DNA from: Alphaproteobacteria bacterium
GTDB lineage: Bacteria; Pseudomonadota; Alphaproteobacteria; UBA3830
NCBI GenBank assembly: GCA_017649895.1
Contig: JAGCFW010000015.1
Location: 1 to 45,069 of the forward strand
Direction: 5' to 3'
DNA length: 45,069 nt
Position 1 is the first letter of the stretch; each line of letters opens with the position of its first letter. Both the position numbers and the translations under genes were made by a program. Shown here piece after piece: positions 35,558 through 42,716 of the stretch. A model generated the notes under the pieces. The model was given only the letters and a program-made list of their open reading frames with translations. It did not search any database and had not been told where the DNA came from.

Positions 35558-35581
35558 CTCCCTTGTTTTAAATAAAGGGAG
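35558..35581 (+). terminator. terminator after the pilin gene
   Basis: CTCCCTT (35558-35564) and AAGGGAG (35575-35581) form a 7-bp stem with a 10-base loop, followed by a moderately T-rich tail. Confidence 0.6.
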
Positions 35582-36045
35582 AGTTTGTTTGGTGTTAAAT
35601 CTTAGTTAGTTTTGTTGGTATAGGGGATATCTAGTTTCAGAAATTTCTCTGTCGTACGGGTGGGGGGCGGATCAAACGGAATGTAGTGTGGTTTGTTAAG
35701 GATAAATAGGATATAAAAAGAAAGTTTTTAGTTGTGGTGTTGTTCAGACGATGGTTCCAGATAGTTATGTGGATAAAAAATCCGAAAATTATGCTCTGTC
35801 CGATGTCGATATAAATATCAAAATACCGAAAAATCAGTATGTTATTTTTGCTGGGACGAAAATTTCTCCCCAAAATATCTGTAAGCCGATAAAAATATAT
35901 AATTGTTTTCATAAGAGTCTTAATTATCTGAGATAAGTTAAATAAGTTGTCGTATAGGGGGGCTGATTAATAATTCAGTTTTAATTGATATTTACGTAAG
36001 CAAGATGTTGAAAATATTTCACAGTGTCATTGGAATGATCCTCAA
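35582..36045. other. 464-base stretch with a doubtful short ORF and one DnaA box
   Basis: No confident gene. A 61-codon frame at 35751-35936 (plus) has no ribosome binding site; the frame stays open further upstream to 35710, suggesting either chance or a decayed gene. A perfect DnaA box in reverse orientation (TGTGGATAA) lies at 35770-35778. A TTAATAATTC sequence near 35968 is half a CtrA-like box only. Confidence 0.4.
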
Positions 36046-36053
36046 AAACCAAA

Positions 36054-36079
36054 ACAGGTCCCTGTGATCAAAGACCTGT
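36054..36079 (-). terminator. terminator after the patatin-like gene
   Basis: On the minus strand ACAGGTC pairs with GACCTGT (36054-36060 with 36073-36079) around a 12-base loop, followed by TTTTGGTTTTT. It lies 32 bp past the patatin stop codon. Confidence 0.7.
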
Positions 36080-36110
36080 CTCAGTAGATATTGAATTATC
36101 GGCTTAATTT

Positions 36111-37163
36111 CTATTCGAAATTACTAAACACCTCTTCATCAATGGAGTGTTGCTTTGTTCCGATTTTTTCCTTATGAGCTTTCAGCCAGGTGTCCGCTGT
36201 TGATCTTCCCGCTTCCTTCAGCATCTGCAAGAAGTCCCAATCGGTATTCAAAGCGCTGGTTAAATTCAATCCGCGGAAGGCATCTTCATTCTTTATCAAA
36301 TGGATATTCATTCTTTTTACGGACGGATCCTTAATAATGCCCTTATCTATCATATTAGTGATCAGATAAATTGCTCTCATTTCTCGGACAAGACAGTTGT
36401 TATAAGTAATTTCCTTATATCTGTCTGTAATTTCAGCCTTTGTTTTAGGAATTTCCGAACAATGAGTTCTCGTCAACTGGATCAGAATAATATCTGTTGT
36501 TTCACAGTTATCGATCAGAGGGAAAATCGCCGGGTTGGAAATATAACCACCATCCCAGTAATATTCTCCGCCTACCCTTACCGCTTGATACATGAAAGGC
36601 AAACAAGCAGATGCCATCAACGCGTCCGGGCAGAATTCTTCATTAGAAAAAATCTTGATTTTACCCGTTTTCACGTGGGTTGCTCCCAAGAAAATCTTGT
36701 GCTCTTTGTTTTTGCTAACGGCTTCGAAATCAAAGAAATCGCGCAAATAGTCCTCAAATGGATTGTAATTTGTTGGGTTCATTTGATACGGCGACAAAAA
36801 CTCTCCCAAAAAATTCATCATCAGAGGTCCGGGAGAGCGATCCAGATTGTAGTATTTGTTAAACTTATCTATCGGATTCAGTTGGTAAGGAGAAATACTT
36901 TTAGACAACTCCGCCATGCCTCTCCAATAATCATTTAACTTAGCTCTCGCTCCGGCGTTGCCTCCGTGAATAACTCCGTCTATTAGTGATGCCGCGTTCA
37001 TTCCACCGGCACTGGTTCCGGAAGCACCTTCAAAGTATAAATCATCTTCCTCCAGCAATCTGTCCATGACTCCCCATGCGAAAGCTCCGTGTGCTCCTCC
37101 GCCCTGCATGGCTATAGCCACTTTTTTCATCGGCTTTTTCTTTTCTTGATTATTTTCAGTCAT
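36111..37163 (-). CDS. patatin-like phospholipase
   Basis: A 350-residue protein of the patatin family (Ser-Asp dyad lipid hydrolase). Visible are the oxyanion glycine loop M-Q-G-G-G-A-H-G-A-F near residue 22, the nucleophile elbow G-T-S-A-G near residue 50 and the catalytic Asp in W-D-G-G-Y near residue 205. There is no signal peptide, so it is cytoplasmic or exported by another route; intracellular bacteria use related patatins (e.g. ExoU, Rickettsia Pat1) on host membranes, which is only an analogy here. The ATG at 37163 has GGAGAG; the one at 37193 does not. A perfect CtrA-like box lies 45 bp upstream. Confidence 0.9.
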   Translation of the reverse strand: MTENNQEKKKPMKKVAIAMQGGGAHGAFAWGVMDRLLEEDDLYFEGASGTSAGGMNAASLIDGVIHGGNAGARAKLNDYWRGMAELSKSISPYQLNPIDKFNKYYNLDRSPGPLMMNFLGEFLSPYQMNPTNYNPFEDYLRDFFDFEAVSKNKEHKIFLGATHVKTGKIKIFSNEEFCPDALMASACLPFMYQAVRVGGEYYWDGGYISNPAIFPLIDNCETTDIILIQLTRTHCSEIPKTKAEITDRYKEITYNNCLVREMRAIYLITNMIDKGIIKDPSVKRMNIHLIKNEDAFRGLNLTSALNTDWDFLQMLKEAGRSTADTWLKAHKEKIGTKQHSIDEEVFSNFE

Positions 37164-37208
37164 ATAAACTCTCCAATTAATATCTTCGTCCATTTTAGAA
37201 TATAAAGT

Positions 37209-37223
37209 TTAATATTTAGTTAA
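37209..37223. promoter_or_regulatory. CtrA-like box upstream of the patatin-like gene
   Basis: A perfect TTAA-N7-TTAA site ending 45 bp upstream of the ATG at 37163 on the minus strand. Confidence 0.5.
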
Positions 37224-37820
37224 ATTTTCGGTTTACTGTAAAATCAACTTTGAGGATGAATTAATTTGAGTCGGATGAGAAAATCATTGGATGCATATGG
37301 AAGTATTTTCGTAATTGCTTTATGTAAAAACAAGAACCGTAAGATATTAATAAAATATTAATAAATATTAACAATGACTATAGACAAGTTTGAGATAGAT
37401 TGTTAAATTGCCTCCATTAGTTTTTGTAGTATTTGTGTTTTAGGCGTTTCATGCCCGAAAGAATGATTCTTTTGGATCAGGAACGTGTTGCAAATATGGA
37501 GGAACTAATGCCCTTTTATTAAATAAGAATAATTTAGTGAATTTGTCGTTATTTTATCAATCTACAAACTTATAAACGAGAGTTTTCACTGAAAGCAGCT
37601 AATTCATTTTTTCGAATCGCATAACAAAAATGCGAAGGAGTGAGCTTGTGTCAAAAATATATCTCAATTTATTGATTTAAAACAGAAAATATTAAAATTT
37701 GAAAAATATTTTGTTGCAAATATAGGTTTATTTATGATAATTAAAATCTGTCGAAAGGAGAAAAAACAATCATCGTTTAGTGAAAAATATATAAATTAAA
37801 AATTTCAGGGGGAAATCTAT
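37224..37820. other. 597-base AT-rich stretch without a clear gene
   Basis: Very AT-rich. It holds another perfect TTAA-N7-TTAA site (37347-37361) not placed near a start codon, a 23-codon frame at 37451-37522 without a ribosome binding site, a hairpin TCGCAT/ATGCGA (37617-37635), and just after it AAGGAG with a 10-residue GTG frame (37648-37680) that could be a leader peptide. A second AAGGAG at 37756 is not followed by a start codon. This looks like a decayed region plus the promoter of the accessory block downstream. Confidence 0.45.
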
Positions 37821-38051
37821 ATGAAAAGCATGGCGATATGCGTAGCTGTAGGCGCAATTTTTATTTGTGAAGAAATGAATGAAAGGACACCGATTTTAGT
37901 AGGGCGAGATAATTTGTTGAGGCAAACTGGAAATTCCGAAAAAGAAAATATAGCAGGTGCTTCGGATTTTGTGAAAATTAACGAGAATGTCCAAAACAAG
38001 CGCGGTCAGAAGCAGACTTCGAACATTGGAGAATTGATATGGAAAAATTAA
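37821..38051 (+). CDS. 76-residue protein of unknown function preceding the citrate-synthase-like gene
   Basis: An open frame with GGGGGA eight bases before its ATG and a 13-base overlap with the next gene, which supports translation. The first 15 residues are hydrophobic (M-A-I-C-V-A-V-G-A-I-F-I-C) and could be a short membrane or signal segment; the rest is polar. I do not recognise it. It may be a leader gene whose translation sets that of the next one. Confidence 0.5.
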   Translation: MKSMAICVAVGAIFICEEMNERTPILVGRDNLLRQTGNSEKENIAGASDFVKINENVQNKRGQKQTSNIGELIWKN

Positions 38052-39172
38052 CAATAAAAATCCCTCTCGAAGATATGACATTTGTGTACAAGAATGATGA
38101 CGGATTTCGTATTCAAATGAAAGGAGTTGATATACTTGATTATCAAAATGGTTTAATTTCAAAAAGTTATGAAGAAGTATTGTTTTTCTTATTTTACAAT
38201 TATTTCCCGGATGCCGAGGATCTTGCTTTTTGCAAAACAAAGATAAACGAAGGGTTTAAGAAAGGAGTATATATAGTTTCCGATGCAAAATTGCGTGCAG
38301 CGCCAATGCTATCTTTTCAGGCGCTGGTTTTGAAATTGAAAATCGACCAAAATACGGATCCTTTCGTAATAGTTGGTATGATATTCGCATTTGTGATTAG
38401 CATCATTAACAAACGATTACATAATCCGACTGAACTGAGACTTGATATGTCGAAGGGACTCATTCAAAATTTTCAAAAACTTATAAAATTTCCTGAAGAT
38501 GCTTTGTTTGAAAAAATGATGATAGCATGGATGGATGCCGGTAATACGCCTTCCGCAGCAGCTTTTGTTTTCAATCGCTCTCTGGAAACGACGATGGCAA
38601 CCTCATTAAGTGCGGCAATCGGAGCTATGAGCGGATTGAAACATACTTCCGCATGTACGCAAGTTCTCAAAAATTTGCTGATTTTGAAATCAATTCTGGT
38701 GAAACATGAAGTAGACTGCTGCAGTATTACATCGATGCGGAGATGTAAAAATATCATAAAGGATTTTTTTCAGAGCGAATTGGAAAAAGGCAATTTGCTA
38801 TACGGATTCGGTCATTATTTTTTCAAAGGACCTGAACCTTTTATAGATCCGCGAATAAAATTGATTCAAAGGGCAATAAAGGCCCAAAAATGCCCACCAG
38901 ATCTTTTGAATATACTGAATTTGAGCAGGGAGATATGCGGACAAGGTATGTTACATAAAAAAGGATGTTGTGAAAAAATATACCTGCCGGTAAATTCCGA
39001 TGGATATTGGAGTATCTATCTGTATAATAACTTCTGTCGATCGGCTGCGATTGAGGATTTTTTGGAGCTTATTCCTCTGTTTACCGCTCTTAGCAGGGCA
39101 ACGGGGCTTATCAGTTACGGTCTTATGAATCAGAAAGGTTCTCCCGTAATAACAAAAGAGGCAGCATGTTAG
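38039..39172 (+). CDS. divergent citrate-synthase-family protein
   Basis: A 377-residue protein that follows the citrate synthase fold by eye. Near residue 203 G-L-K-H-T-S-A-C aligns with the usual G-P-L-H-G-G-A (catalytic His kept). Near residue 257 G-F-G-H-Y-F-F-K...I-D-P-R aligns with G-F-G-H-R-V-Y-K...D-P-R (second catalytic His kept, the Arg replaced). N-S-D-G-Y-W-S near residue 320 aligns with N-V-D-F-Y-S-G (catalytic Asp kept). The A-D-H-x-x-N segment has lost its His. It could be a 2-methylcitrate or other condensing enzyme rather than the Krebs-cycle citrate synthase. GGAG precedes the ATG. It overlaps both neighbours, so it is translated with the TauE exporter. Confidence 0.7.
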   Translation: MEKLTIKIPLEDMTFVYKNDDGFRIQMKGVDILDYQNGLISKSYEEVLFFLFYNYFPDAEDLAFCKTKINEGFKKGVYIVSDAKLRAAPMLSFQALVLKLKIDQNTDPFVIVGMIFAFVISIINKRLHNPTELRLDMSKGLIQNFQKLIKFPEDALFEKMMIAWMDAGNTPSAAAFVFNRSLETTMATSLSAAIGAMSGLKHTSACTQVLKNLLILKSILVKHEVDCCSITSMRRCKNIIKDFFQSELEKGNLLYGFGHYFFKGPEPFIDPRIKLIQRAIKAQKCPPDLLNILNLSREICGQGMLHKKGCCEKIYLPVNSDGYWSIYLYNNFCRSAAIEDFLELIPLFTALSRATGLISYGLMNQKGSPVITKEAAC

Positions 39173-39918
39173 ATTTTTCTTTTTTTAAAGCTGTTATTAT
39201 ATTCGCGGTTACCTTTTTTGTTACATTTGTCGGAGCAAGCACTGGCGGAAGTGCAATGTTTACCATACCATTATGTATTTTTCTTGGGTTCCCGGTGCAT
39301 GTGGCCGTTGCTACAACTCGATTCAGCGCGTTTTTTTCTATGCTCGGGGCGTTTTTCGGATTTTCGAAGCACAAAAAAATCGATTACAGGATGGGGATAA
39401 TAGGATCACTAATTGCCTGCGTCGGCGCTTATTTCGGGTCGAATATGCTTTTGCTGATTTCCGAAGAATTAGCAAAAAAAGTTATGGGATTCGTAATGCT
39501 GCTCCTTTTGATTGTGTCTTTTCTCAAGAAGAACAGTTCAAAGGAGAAAACATCGCTTTCAGAGTGGAAAAAGTGTTTCGGTTATTTCATGTTCTTTATA
39601 ATCGGGGGAATTGGGGGTGCTTTCGGCGGTCAAGGAGTATTGCTCGTGTACACGTTAACACTGTTTTTCGGAATGAATTTCATAGTTGCCGCCGGCACCC
39701 GGGTTATTGTTTCATTTTTCATAACAACAATATCTTTGATAATTTACTCTAATGCCGGTGCGGTCCATTGGCATTACGGAATCGTTCTAGCCGTTGCCTC
39801 GCTATTCGGAACATATCTTGGAGCTATTTACAGTATCAAGAAAGGCGAGGGACTAGTGGAAAAAATCTTTGAGGCGATCGTGGTGATGATATCACTGAAA
39901 TTGCTTTGTTTCTCGTAA
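39166..39918 (+). CDS. TauE/SafE-family membrane exporter
   Basis: A 250-residue integral membrane protein with about eight hydrophobic segments in two homologous halves, each opening with a glycine-rich loop (G-A-S-T-G-G-S-A near residue 25 and G-G-I-G-G-A-F-G-G-Q-G near residue 147), the pattern of TauE/SafE proteins that export sulfite, sulfonates or organic anions. Its ATG lies 7 bases inside the end of the citrate-synthase-like gene, so a shared pathway is likely; the exported compound could be that enzyme's product, which is inference. A terminator shared with the convergent transporter follows. Confidence 0.88.
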   Translation: MLDFSFFKAVIIFAVTFFVTFVGASTGGSAMFTIPLCIFLGFPVHVAVATTRFSAFFSMLGAFFGFSKHKKIDYRMGIIGSLIACVGAYFGSNMLLLISEELAKKVMGFVMLLLLIVSFLKKNSSKEKTSLSEWKKCFGYFMFFIIGGIGGAFGGQGVLLVYTLTLFFGMNFIVAAGTRVIVSFFITTISLIIYSNAGAVHWHYGIVLAVASLFGTYLGAIYSIKKGEGLVEKIFEAIVVMISLKLLCFS

Positions 39919-39964
39919 CGTTCGCGTTTCTGAAATTTTTGAAAAGATATCCAATTCCTTCTTG

Positions 39965-39983
39965 GGGGAGTTTTAAACTCCCC
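39965..39983. terminator. bidirectional terminator between convergent transporter genes
   Basis: GGGGAGTTT (39965-39973) and AAACTCCCC (39975-39983) form a perfect 9-bp inverted repeat around one base, with T-rich sequence following on the plus side (TCTATTTTCTCTTG) and A/T-rich sequence on the other. It serves the TauE gene and the opposing MHS transporter. Confidence 0.7.
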
Positions 39984-40005
39984 TCTATTTTCTCTTGTTT
40001 TTTGA

Positions 40006-41274
40006 TTATGCGGCACGCGGGAGTGAAGTTTCGATTTCATCTTCCGTATATTTTATCTTCCTGACGACCATGAAACACAAAAGAGCGCATGCCGACATAT
40101 ACAAGCCGTTGCTAAGTATCGTTTGCGTTTGATGTATCAAAAATTCGTTCGCGATAAGAGCCGTTCCTCCGAAAATGGCCGTCGTGATTGACCAGGCGAA
40201 ACTTGTTCCGCTGTATTTCGTGCCTGTTTTGAAACATTTCACCATGATTGTAAAAAATGTTGCCGAAACTATTGCGTCGATTAAGCCATATATCAATTGT
40301 CCCGCTACGGCATGGCGGAAATTTCCGCTGCTTGCCAAATACATTATGATAGGGCTGAGGAACAAAGCTCCCAGCAATCCGATTTTGCACAGTTTGTATC
40401 CGTTATTTCTGTCTGCGAAGACTGCAAAAATCGGAATGAGCAACGTATTAAATCCTACTCCGACAGTTATGGCAGAGGCCGCCTGATCTTGCGCGAGATG
40501 GCCGATATTTACGGCGATGGTTTTGAAATAGATATTTCCCGTGTATACATACACCGACACAAACATCGAAAAAAACGCCGTACATAGCAATCCGACTTTG
40601 TTGTGTTTCCAGGCTGCGATTATCGGAAATTTAAAAAGAGAATTGTTGGCTTTCGCAACGCGAAAATCTTCTGTTTCCTGCATATCCTTACGCAGGTATA
40701 TCGAAATGACCGCTAATATCGAACTCAACAGAAACGGGATTCTCCAAAAACCCAAGCTGGCGGCAGGATCGAATTTTGTTACGGTGGTGGCCATTATTCC
40801 TCCGACGACCATACCTGCGGCAGATGCGAAAGATGTCCATGATCCCGCCAGGAACGGATGTTTTTTGTCGTGTTCCGTTAATATCACGGTGGCACCGTTG
40901 AATTCTCCTCCGACGGCGAAACCTTGAATCATTCTGAAGATAACGAGTAGGACAGACGAAATCGTTCCCAAATATTCATATGTCGGCAGAATACCTATCG
41001 CAAATGTCGCCACGGACATAACCAAGAGGGAGGCAATCATCGGAGGCTTTCGTCCGTATTTATCTCCGATATGTCCGAAAAATATCGCTCCGGCAGGTCT
41101 CATAAAATAGCTTGCGGCAAAAACTCCGTAGATCTTCAAGCGAGCGAGATCTGGGTTATCCGCAGGAAAAAATATCTGCGACAGATAGTCGGCCATGTAC
41201 GCGAAAAACGTAAATTCTGCCCACTCAAGCAGCGTGCCAAGACTAACAACAAATGTGTTTTTATAACAATTCAT
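40006..41274 (-). CDS. MFS transporter of the metabolite:H+ symporter (MHS) family
   Basis: A 422-residue protein with about 12 membrane helices. Typical MHS features are the beginning V-S-L-G-T-L-L-E-W-A-E-F, the loop motif F-G-H-I-G-D-K-Y-G-R-K near residue 70 and R-M-I-Q-G-F-A-V-G-G-E-F near residue 118. Relatives take up proline/betaine, alpha-ketoglutarate, citrate or shikimate by proton symport; the substrate cannot be told. GGAGG precedes the ATG. Given the citrate-synthase-like gene close by, a di- or tricarboxylate is a reasonable guess. Confidence 0.9.
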   Translation of the reverse strand: MNCYKNTFVVSLGTLLEWAEFTFFAYMADYLSQIFFPADNPDLARLKIYGVFAASYFMRPAGAIFFGHIGDKYGRKPPMIASLLVMSVATFAIGILPTYEYLGTISSVLLVIFRMIQGFAVGGEFNGATVILTEHDKKHPFLAGSWTSFASAAGMVVGGIMATTVTKFDPAASLGFWRIPFLLSSILAVISIYLRKDMQETEDFRVAKANNSLFKFPIIAAWKHNKVGLLCTAFFSMFVSVYVYTGNIYFKTIAVNIGHLAQDQAASAITVGVGFNTLLIPIFAVFADRNNGYKLCKIGLLGALFLSPIIMYLASSGNFRHAVAGQLIYGLIDAIVSATFFTIMVKCFKTGTKYSGTSFAWSITTAIFGGTALIANEFLIHQTQTILSNGLYMSACALLCFMVVRKIKYTEDEIETSLPRAA

Positions 41275-41402
41275 TTTTATGTCCTCCGTTTTAGGTTAAC
41301 TCGAGCGGATTATAGGGAAAAATTAGTGCGCTGCCAATGTTTCTCAGTTCGATTTTGTTGTACAATTCGGCTTCATTATGAAGACATTGGACAGGCGAGC
41401 TG

Positions 41403-42191
41403 ATGATTAAATATTTTTCAATAGTTGTAGTTTTATTGGTATTCATTCCGACATTCGGGGCTAATATTCTTGTGTACAACGACAATGGAGTAGATTGGTC
41501 CAGTCTACAATGGGTGTCGATTTTTTTCAAAAACAGAGGGGATGAGGTAAAAGATGTGAATGCAGATTTCCTGATTAATGATACTAAATGGATAACTCAA
41601 TACGATAAAATTGTTATTCCGGGCGGTGCAGATTGTCCATATCATGAAAAGCTAAAAGGTACAGGTTGTCGCAACATAAAAAAGTTCGTGGAAAACGGAG
41701 GTACATATATAGGCATTTGTGCTGGAGGATATTTCGGCTGCAAAAAAGTCGAATTCGCGTTGGGGACGGATTTGGAGGTCAATGAATACAGAGAACTTGC
41801 ATTTTTTCCGGGAGTTGCCCGCGGTCCAATGTTAAAACCGTATGTTTACGACAGCGAAGATGGAGCAAGTGCGGCGAAAATTAGATCTTTAACCGACGGA
41901 AGTATTTTTTATTCGTATCACAATGGAGGTTCAACCTTTATTTTAGATAAAATCAACCAAAACGACATAGAAGTTTTGGCTGAATATGCGGACGAAAATA
42001 ACTCACCGGCAGTAATACGTTGTAAATGCGGAAAAGGTCAGGCTATTTTGAGCGGAATACATTTCGAAGCAGATCAAAAACTTTTGTATTCCACCTCTCC
42101 AACAAAAGAGTTGGATAAAATAAAACCAATCGCAGAAAAAGTCAGAAGCACTGAGGAAATCAAAAAGCGTTTTTGGGAAGTTATTTTATGA
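41403..42191 (+). CDS. secreted BPL_N / class I glutamine amidotransferase-like protein
   Basis: A 262-residue protein with a signal peptide (residues 1-19, ending F-G-A) and a class I glutamine-amidotransferase-like fold of the BPL_N type (N-terminal domain of biotin protein ligases). K-I-V-I-P-G-G-A-D precedes the nucleophile elbow G-I-C-A-G-G-Y-F-G near residue 100, and a later G-I-H-F-E-A near residue 219 provides a His/Glu pair. Export is unusual for an amidotransferase and suggests another hydrolytic or binding role. Function not known to me. It lies next to a recombinase remnant, in the accessory block. Confidence 0.7.
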   Translation: MIKYFSIVVVLLVFIPTFGANILVYNDNGVDWSSLQWVSIFFKNRGDEVKDVNADFLINDTKWITQYDKIVIPGGADCPYHEKLKGTGCRNIKKFVENGGTYIGICAGGYFGCKKVEFALGTDLEVNEYRELAFFPGVARGPMLKPYVYDSEDGASAAKIRSLTDGSIFYSYHNGGSTFILDKINQNDIEVLAEYADENNSPAVIRCKCGKGQAILSGIHFEADQKLLYSTSPTKELDKIKPIAEKVRSTEEIKKRFWEVIL

Positions 42192-42214
42192 CTGATATTT
42201 CACAGAAATAATAA

Positions 42215-42469
42215 AAAGGTTCAAAAGCAGAGCTCTTGATTACTAAGTCTATTGCAGAAAAAATTGAGAGAACGTTAGAATTTGTGAGAAATCCTGCCTT
42301 GGTTTGGAAGATCGGAAGCCATAAACAAAGGAGGGAGGTTCTAAACTTGTGTTTTTCTGAGTCAATTTCTTATGATAGAGAGAAAAAGTTTGGAATACAT
42401 AAACTTTCCTCAATTTTTAAGGGTTTTAATAGTTTTTCGATCGAAAATACAGAATGGTGGGCCCGGTAA
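42215..42469 (+). pseudogene. C-terminal remnant of a large serine recombinase
   Basis: About 85 codons, starting after stop codons at 42209-42214, resemble the C terminus of large serine recombinases: a coiled-coil part, then N-P-A-L-V-W-K-I-G-S...R-R-E-V-L-N-L-C-F-S-E-S-I-S-Y-D-R-E, the position where complete enzymes have a W-x-x-G...R-x-x-L-x-x-x-x-F-x-x-x-L-x-Y-x-R pattern. The catalytic N-terminal domain is missing. The frame runs into the 3' end of the tRNA gene on the other strand, so its last residues (W-W-A-R) come from tRNA sequence. It marks the edge of a former mobile element. Confidence 0.65.
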
Positions 42470-42530
42470 GATTCGAACTTACGACTACCCCGTTATGAGC
42501 GGGGGGCTCTAACCGCTGAACTACAGGCCC
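42455..42530 (-). tRNA. tRNA(CAU), probably tRNA-Ile2 (lysidine-modified)
   Basis: On the minus strand the sequence folds as a complete tRNA with CCA encoded: acceptor GGGCCTG/CGGGCCC, D arm GTTCAGCGGTTAGAGC, anticodon stem CCCCG/CGGGG with loop CTCATAA (anticodon CAT), T arm with GTTCGAATC. A CAT anticodon fits elongator Met or Ile2. The C4-G69 and C5-G68 pairs with discriminator A73 agree with what TilS recognises, so tRNA-Ile2 (AUA codons) is favoured over Met. Confidence 0.9.
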
Positions 42531-42643
42531 ACTGCTAATAAAATACTACGACGGCGCAAAAAGTCAATCGAGAAAATGGGTTGTTTGAATACGAAATAGG
42601 GGAGGATATTGTTGTTCGGATAGATCAGGTGTGTGCGGTTCAT

Positions 42644-42684
42644 AAAAAACAGCTCCCCACTGTTTTTCAATGGAGGGCTGTTTT
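42644..42684 (-). terminator. terminator after the repeat-protein gene
   Basis: AAAACAGC (42646-42653) pairs with GCTGTTTT (42677-42684), with further CCTCC/GGGGAG pairing inside the stem; on the minus strand the hairpin is followed by a T run (complement of 42644-42649). It lies about 30 bp past the stop codon at 42717. Confidence 0.75.
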
Positions 42685-42716
42685 GCTTTTTTAGACAAGA
42701 TGTTGAACGACAATGC

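Noticed and set aside
37347..37361. A fifth perfect TTAA-N7-TTAA site
   Set aside because: It lies in a run of AATATTAATAAA-type sequence where the match is likely by chance, and no start codon follows at the usual distance.
37451..37522. A 23-codon frame with a protein-like composition
   Set aside because: No ribosome binding site, stops close on both sides, and no support from neighbours; could be a relic but cannot be called a gene.
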